Below, in pieces: positions 59,662-64,000 of a stretch of 64,000 nucleotides of DNA (position 1 is the stretch's first letter; each line of letters starts with the position of its first letter). A program made the position numbers and the translations under genes. Source of the stretch: Prevotella sp. UBA2809 (GTDB taxonomy: Bacteria > Bacteroidota > Bacteroidia > Bacteroidales > Bacteroidaceae); the NCBI GenBank assembly GCA_002351725.1, contig DEHD01000025.1, positions 188,353-252,352 on the forward strand, in the 5' to 3' direction. The notes beneath the pieces were generated by a model. It made no database searches. It had not been told where the DNA came from and was given only the letters and a program-made list of their open reading frames with translations.

Positions 59662-60327
59662 ATGCCAATTCATATACCAATAAATATATTAGACTTCATC
59701 TTCAAAGGGATGTTGATCGGTGTGATTGCCAGCGCTCCAATGGGGCCAGTTGGCATTCTCTGCGTACAGCGAACATTGAACAAGGGACGATGGTTCGGTT
59801 TTGCCACAGGACTGGGTGCTGCGGCAAGCGACATCATATATGCTGCGATAGCCGGTTTCGGTATGTCGTTTGTAATGGACTTTATCACTAACGACCAGAA
59901 CCGGTTCTATCTGCAGATAGGTGGTAGCATACTGCTGCTGTGCTTCGGATGGTACACTTACCACACCGACCCCACGCAGAAGATGCACAAGAGTGGAAAA
60001 CAACAGGGCACCTTCTGGTACAACACGTGGACGGCGTTCCTGGTAACGTTCTCTAACCCGCTCATCATCTTCCTGTTTATAGCCATGTACGCCCAGTTTG
60101 CATTTGTGCTGCCCAACCATCCGTTCGAGATGATTGTTGGCTTTGCAAGCATCGTTGGCGGAGCTTTGCTGTGGTGGTGGGGCCTTACATGGCTGGTAGA
60201 CCAGATACGCACAAAATTCGACACTAACGGCATCAAGTTGATTAACAAAATAATAGGCGTGGCTGTAATCATAGGCAGTATCGTGATGCTGCTTGGACTG
60301 ACAACAAATCTTATCAGACTGTTCTAA
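59662..60327 (+). CDS. LysE/RhtB-family exporter
   Basis: From ATG 59662 the protein has 221 residues and about six helices; the longer frame from 59611 crosses the promoter. The family motif A-S-A-P-M-G-P-V-G-I-L-C-V-Q-R-T at about 24-39 and F-S-N-P-L-I-I-F-L-F near 130 are clear. It exports amino acids or related metabolites; the substrate is unknown. It is followed 20 bases later by DUF4924. Confidence 0.87.
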   Translation: MPIHIPINILDFIFKGMLIGVIASAPMGPVGILCVQRTLNKGRWFGFATGLGAAASDIIYAAIAGFGMSFVMDFITNDQNRFYLQIGGSILLLCFGWYTYHTDPTQKMHKSGKQQGTFWYNTWTAFLVTFSNPLIIFLFIAMYAQFAFVLPNHPFEMIVGFASIVGGALLWWWGLTWLVDQIRTKFDTNGIKLINKIIGVAVIIGSIVMLLGLTTNLIRLF

Positions 60328-60347
60328 AGCCACTTAGACATATAATA

Positions 60348-60893
60348 ATGTATATAGCAAACGAGTTAAGAAAGACAAACATTGCCGAATATCTGCTCTA
60401 TATGTGGCAGATGGAGGACACGGTGCGAGCATTCGACTGCTCGCTGCAACGCATTAAGCGCGAGTATATCGAGCGATTCGACTATACCGACGAACAGAAA
60501 GAAGAGGAGACCGACTGGTTCGGCAATCTGATACGCATGATGAATCAGGAAGGTTGTCGTGAGCAGGGACATCTGCAGATAAACAAGGTTACAATGCAGA
60601 TGCTGATAGAGCTGCACAGCCAGCTGCTGCAGTCGAGCAAATTCCCCTTCTACAACACAGCCTACTACAAGGTTCTGCCGTTTATCGTAGAGCTGCGCAA
60701 CCGCGGTGCCAACAAGGAGGAAAACGAGATTGAGACATGCTTCAACTCGCTCTACGGAGTGATGTTGCTACGCCTGCAGAAGAAAGACATCTCACCCGAC
60801 ACCGCTCACGCCGTTAAGGAGATAACAACCTTCATCGGCATGCTCTCTGATTACTACAAAAAGGATAAAGAAGAAGGATTGAAATTCGAATAA
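60348..60893 (+). CDS. DUF4924 family protein
   Basis: The 181-residue, mainly helical, soluble protein begins M-Y-I-A-N-E-L-R-K-T-N-I-A-E-Y-L-L-Y-M-W-Q, the mark of the Bacteroidetes family DUF4924. There is no signal peptide or catalytic motif. It is coupled with rfbD (one base between stop and ATG). Function is unknown. Confidence 0.83.
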   Translation: MYIANELRKTNIAEYLLYMWQMEDTVRAFDCSLQRIKREYIERFDYTDEQKEEETDWFGNLIRMMNQEGCREQGHLQINKVTMQMLIELHSQLLQSSKFPFYNTAYYKVLPFIVELRNRGANKEENEIETCFNSLYGVMLLRLQKKDISPDTAHAVKEITTFIGMLSDYYKKDKEEGLKFE

Positions 60894-60894
60894 G

Positions 60895-61755
60895 ATGAAG
60901 ATACTTATTACAGGCTGTAACGGCCAACTTGGAAACGAGATGCAACTGCTGGAGAAGGAGAATCTCCAGCATACCTATTTTAATACAGATGTGGCAGAAT
61001 TGGACATAACAAACGAGGAAGCCATTAACCGATTTGTTGAGGAAAACGAGATTGACGGCATCGTGAACTGCGCCGCCTATACCGCTGTTGACAAGGCCGA
61101 GGAGAACCAGGAGCTGTGCATGAAGCTTAACGCTACAGCACCTGAATATCTGGCTAAAGCCATCGAAAAGCGCGGAGGATGGATGATACAGATTTCTACC
61201 GACTACGTGTTCGACGGAACAAATCATCGTCCGTATGTTGAGACCGATGCTGTTTGTCCTAACAGCACCTACGGCCGCACCAAGTTGGCTGGCGAAGAGG
61301 CTGTGCTGGATGGCTGCAAGAAGAGTATGATTATTCGCACAGCGTGGCTGTACTCTACCTTTGGCAACAACTTTGTAAAGACTATGATTCGTTTGGGTAA
61401 CGAGAAGCCTGAGCTGGGTGTTATCTTCGACCAGATAGGCACACCTACCTATGCTCGCGACTTGGCGGTGGCCATCTTCGCAGCTATCAACAATGGTGTT
61501 GTTCCTGGCGTTTATCATTTCAGCAACGAGGGTGTAATTTCGTGGTACGACTTCACCAAGGCCATCCATCGCATTGCCGGCATTAAGGATTGCAAGGTAC
61601 GTCCGCTGCACACCGCAGAGTATCCAACTCCCGCCGCACGCCCCCACTACAGCGTATTAGACAAAACAAAAATAAAGCAGACCTATGGCATAGAGATACC
61701 ATACTGGGAGGAAAGTCTGCAAGAGTGCATCGGTTCTCTTTTAGGCACGGATTAA
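60895..61755 (+). CDS. rfbD: dTDP-4-dehydrorhamnose reductase, 3' end replaced by a repeat element
   Basis: This 286-residue extended SDR has G-C-N-G-Q-L-G near residue 7 (NADP loop), N-C-A-A-Y-T-A-V-D-K-A-E near 58, S-T-D-Y-V-F-D-G and the Y-G-R-T-K pair near 123-127. It makes dTDP-L-rhamnose. The last codons L-L-G-T-D-stop are read from the terminal repeat of the downstream element (TTAGGCACGGATTAA), so the element borders or has trimmed the natural C-terminus; the catalytic part is intact. Confidence 0.93.
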   Translation: MKILITGCNGQLGNEMQLLEKENLQHTYFNTDVAELDITNEEAINRFVEENEIDGIVNCAAYTAVDKAEENQELCMKLNATAPEYLAKAIEKRGGWMIQISTDYVFDGTNHRPYVETDAVCPNSTYGRTKLAGEEAVLDGCKKSMIIRTAWLYSTFGNNFVKTMIRLGNEKPELGVIFDQIGTPTYARDLAVAIFAAINNGVVPGVYHFSNEGVISWYDFTKAIHRIAGIKDCKVRPLHTAEYPTPAARPHYSVLDKTKIKQTYGIEIPYWEESLQECIGSLLGTD

Positions 61756-62212
61756 CACGGCTTTAAATAATTAAAGACACGGCTTATATGTTATACGAAG
61801 AATTATCAAAGAAAATTGTTCACGCAGCTCATCTAGTACATGATGAGTTAAAATTTGGATTCTTAGAGGCTGTGTATGGAAATGCTCTCTATAAAGAGCT
61901 AAGCAACATGGGCTTAAAATGCGAATGTCAGAAACAACTTGACGTATTCTATAAAGGAGACAAAGTAGGACATTATGTTGCTGATATGGTAGTAGAAGAC
62001 AAGATTATTGTGGAATTAAAAGCAGTAGCTGATTTAAGGCCAGAACATGAATGGCAACTATTAAATTATCTTGCTGCAACACATATAGAAGTAGGATTAT
62101 TAATCAACTTCGGTCGTTCGGTAAAAGTAAAACGTAAAATATTGACTAAAGATGGGCAAACGGAAGAATAAAAAGCCGTGTCTCTTAAAAAGAGCCGCGT
62201 TAATCCGTGCCT
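61743..62212 (+). mobile_element. ~470-bp unit: GxxExxY gene between inverted repeats
   Basis: The left end (61743-61787) AGGCACGGATTAACACGGCT... and the right end (62172-62212), read in complement AGGCACGGATTAACGCGGCT..., are about 42-45 base inverted repeats. Both carry an internal small palindrome (CTTTAAATAATTAAAG or CTCTTTTTAAGAG) followed by ACACGGCTT. Exactly one gene fits between, its ATG and TAA touching the repeats. Gene-less copies of the ends occur at 46088-46177 and 55994-56201. Structure suggests a mobile or mobilised unit; no known transposase is present. Confidence 0.7.
61788..62171 (+). CDS. GxxExxY protein, PD-(D/E)xK nuclease-like
   Basis: The 127-residue protein shows the family motif G-F-L-E-A-V-Y at residues 24-30 and a PD-(D/E)xK-like core: Asp66 in V-A-D-M-V and E76-L-K78 in I-V-E-L-K-A-V, then H-E-W-Q-L-L-N-Y-L and G-L-L-I-N-F-G. 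The family is widespread, often multicopy and of unknown function. The gene is much more A/T-rich than its neighbours (about one third G+C over its first 120 bases by hand count, against near half around it) and its codon use differs, indicating transfer. The flanking inverted repeats touch the start and stop codons. Confidence 0.87.
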   Translation: MLYEELSKKIVHAAHLVHDELKFGFLEAVYGNALYKELSNMGLKCECQKQLDVFYKGDKVGHYVADMVVEDKIIVELKAVADLRPEHEWQLLNYLAATHIEVGLLINFGRSVKVKRKILTKDGQTEE

Positions 62213-62226
62213 GAAAAAACAGAAGT

Positions 62227-63816
62227 ATGAATCAGGAGATAGAAAGAAGAAGGACATTTGCGATTATATCGCACCCGGATGCGGGTAAAACTACGCTGAC
62301 AGAGAAATTTCTGCTCTTCGGCGGACAGATACAGGTGGCTGGAGCCGTAAAGAGCAATAAAATCAAGAAAACAGCCACATCAGACTGGATGGATATCGAG
62401 AAACAACGTGGTATCTCGGTGTCGACATCGGTGATGGAGTTCGATTATACTCCAGAAGGCTCAGACATAGAATACAAGGTGAACATTCTGGATACACCAG
62501 GTCACCAAGACTTTGCTGAGGATACATTCCGCACACTCACCGCCGTTGACTCGGCAATCATCGTGGTTGACGGTGCAAAAGGTGTTGAGACACAGACAAG
62601 AAAACTGATGACTGTGTGCCGTATGCGTAAGACACCGGTTATCATCTTTATCAATAAGATGGACCGCGAAGGTCGCGATCCGTTCGATCTGCTCGACGAG
62701 CTGGAGCAGGAGCTGGAAATTAAGGTTCGTCCACTCTCATGGCCTATCAACCAGGGAGCAAAATTCAAAGGTGTGTACAACATCTACGAACAGAAGCTTG
62801 ACCTGTTTACACCTGACAAGCAGCGCGTAACTGACAAGGTTGAGGTTGACATCGATAGCGAAGAGCTTGACAAGCGCGTTGGCGAGGAGAACGCCGCTAA
62901 GCTGCGCGAGGACTTGGAGCTGGTAGACGGTGTTTATCCTGAGTTCGACGTTGAGACATATCGCGAGGCCGAGGTAGCACCAGTGTTCTTCGGTTCGGCA
63001 TTGAACAACTTCGGTGTGCAGGAGCTGCTTAACTGCTTTGTTGAGATTGCTCCATCGCCACGTCCAACAAAGGCCGAGGAGCGCGACGTACAGCCAGAAG
63101 AGCCTAAGTTCACAGGATTCATCTTTAAGATTACCGCAAATATCGACCCTAACCACCGCTCATGTATCGCCTTCTGTAAGGTGTGCAGCGGTAAGTTCCA
63201 GCGCAATCAGCCTTATCTGCACGTGCGCCAGGGAAAGAGCTTGCGATTCAGCAGTCCAACACAGTTCATGGCTCAGCGTAAGAGCACTATCGACGAGGCT
63301 TGGCCAGGCGACATCGTAGGATTGCCAGACACAGGCGGTATGTTTAAGATTGGTGACACACTGACCGAGGGTGAAAAACTGCACTTCCGCGGACTGCCAT
63401 CGTTCTCGCCAGAGCTGTTTAAGTACATCGAGAATGACGACCCAATGAAGGCAAAGCAGCTGCAGAAGGGTATCGATCAGCTAATGGACGAAGGTGTGGC
63501 TCAGCTGTTTGTTAATCAGTTCAACAATCGCAAGATCATCGGAACAGTAGGACAGCTGCAGTTCGAGGTTATCCAGTATCGTTTGGAGAACGAGTACAAC
63601 GCAAAGTGCCGTTGGGAGCCAGTACATCTGTACAAGGCATGTTGGATTGAGAGCGACGATCCACAAGAGCTGGAGAACTTCAAGAAGCGTAAGTATCAGT
63701 ACATGGCTAAGGACAAGGAAGGCCGCGATGTATTCCTGGCCGACAGCGGCTACGTGCTGAGCATGGCGCAGCAGGATTTTGAAAACATCAAGTTTCACTT
63801 TACAAGTGAGTTTTAA
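62227..63816 (+). CDS. prfC: peptide chain release factor 3
   Basis: The 529-residue translational GTPase has S-H-P-D-A-G-K-T-T-L near residues 15-24 (P-loop), G-I-S-V near 60, D-T-P-G-H-Q-D-F near 91, and N-K-M-D near 145. RF3 releases RF1/RF2 after termination. The beginning lies 15 bases after the GxxExxY element, so its original upstream region may have been changed by that insertion. Confidence 0.97.
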   Translation: MNQEIERRRTFAIISHPDAGKTTLTEKFLLFGGQIQVAGAVKSNKIKKTATSDWMDIEKQRGISVSTSVMEFDYTPEGSDIEYKVNILDTPGHQDFAEDTFRTLTAVDSAIIVVDGAKGVETQTRKLMTVCRMRKTPVIIFINKMDREGRDPFDLLDELEQELEIKVRPLSWPINQGAKFKGVYNIYEQKLDLFTPDKQRVTDKVEVDIDSEELDKRVGEENAAKLREDLELVDGVYPEFDVETYREAEVAPVFFGSALNNFGVQELLNCFVEIAPSPRPTKAEERDVQPEEPKFTGFIFKITANIDPNHRSCIAFCKVCSGKFQRNQPYLHVRQGKSLRFSSPTQFMAQRKSTIDEAWPGDIVGLPDTGGMFKIGDTLTEGEKLHFRGLPSFSPELFKYIENDDPMKAKQLQKGIDQLMDEGVAQLFVNQFNNRKIIGTVGQLQFEVIQYRLENEYNAKCRWEPVHLYKACWIESDDPQELENFKKRKYQYMAKDKEGRDVFLADSGYVLSMAQQDFENIKFHFTSEF

Positions 63817-63818
63817 TT

Positions 63819-64000
63819 ATGAAGGTAGAAGACGATATTAAGAAAGCCGTTGAGTGCATGCGTAAAGGTGGAGTGATACTCTACCCTACTGACACCGTTT
63901 GGGGTATCGGTTGCGATGCTACCAATGCCGAGGCAGTGAAGCGCGTTTACGAGATTAAGCAGCGCGAGGATTCCAAGGCACTCATCTGTCTGGTAGACAG
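63819..64000 (+). CDS. L-threonylcarbamoyladenylate synthase (Sua5/YciO), 5' part
   Basis: The ATG at 63819 lies 2 bases after the prfC stop and the frame is open to the window edge (about 60 codons). It begins M-K-V-E-D-D-I-K-K and contains G-G-V-I-L-Y-P-T-D-T-V-W-G-I-G-C-D, the YrdC-fold signature, then K-Q-R-E-D-S-K-A-L-I-C-L. It makes the t6A precursor for ANN-reading tRNAs. Whether it is the YrdC/YciO or the longer Sua5 type cannot be told. Confidence 0.9.
   Translation, partial: MKVEDDIKKAVECMRKGGVILYPTDTVWGIGCDATNAEAVKRVYEIKQREDSKALICLVD

Overview
The window comes from a member of the Bacteroidales, most likely Prevotellaceae (Prevotella/Segatella-like). This is inferred from four things: the recurrent Bacteroidetes -7 promoter element TAnnTTTG in front of genes on both strands; Bacteroidetes-specific families (GldH lipoprotein, gliding-motility C-terminal sorting domain, DUF5606, DUF4924, an OstA/LptD-like giant, an extended NusB); the gene orders trpB-E-G-D-C-F-A and mreB-mreC-mreD-mrdA-rodA; and A-rich translation starts without clear Shine-Dalgarno sites. 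Most of the window is chromosomal housekeeping DNA, densely packed in short operons.

Layout. 1-4.9 kb (minus): LysM/periplasmic-binding protein, beta-barrel protein, POT peptide transporter, NhaC antiporter. 5-8.5 kb (plus): small type-IX-sorted protein and uvrA. 8.5-16 kb: an envelope/protease neighbourhood, with a CsgG-like secreted protein and a secreted caspase-like protease on minus, and divergently a membrane-anchored repeat protein, a gluzincin/propeller/barrel protein and a PrsW-type intramembrane protease. 16-22.8 kb: complete trp operon behind a leader peptide with three consecutive Trp codons and a textbook attenuator. 23-27.7 kb: BASS-type transporter, metF, holB, ricT-like, gldH. 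27.7-35.8 kb (minus): asnA, a lipoprotein, a one-domain purH, and the rod-shape operon. 36-46 kb: tRNA-Arg(CCG), Zn/Cd-type P-ATPase, porin-like protein, pepT, Kef-type antiporter, LptD-like protein, HD protein. 46-52.5 kb (minus): carboxyltransferase, queF with a yhhQ transporter under a preQ1-I riboswitch, CaCA antiporter, S4 protein, pth, L25. 52.7-56 kb (plus): nusB, yajC, ybbR-like, coaE, DUF5606. 56-64 kb: kinase-RapZ fusion, ROK glucokinase, LysE exporter, DUF4924, rfbD, a GxxExxY gene inside terminal inverted repeats, prfC and the start of a Sua5/YciO gene.

The most unusual content lies outside the standard genes. (1) A family of palindromic repeats with ends GGCACGGATTAACACGG occurs as gene-less copies near 46.1 kb and (nested) 56.0-56.2 kb, and as a ~470-bp unit carrying one AT-rich PD-(D/E)xK 'GxxExxY' gene at 61.7-62.2 kb, where the repeat has replaced the 3' end of rfbD. 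(2) A ~500-bp near-perfect palindrome without genes lies at 48.1-48.6 kb. (3) Tandem heptamer/octamer micro-repeats occur at operon junctions and inside trpE, trpF and the metal ATPase. (4) Two orphan promoter-terminator pairs are candidate small RNAs. (5) Two cis-regulatory RNAs are present: the trp attenuator and the preQ1 riboswitch.
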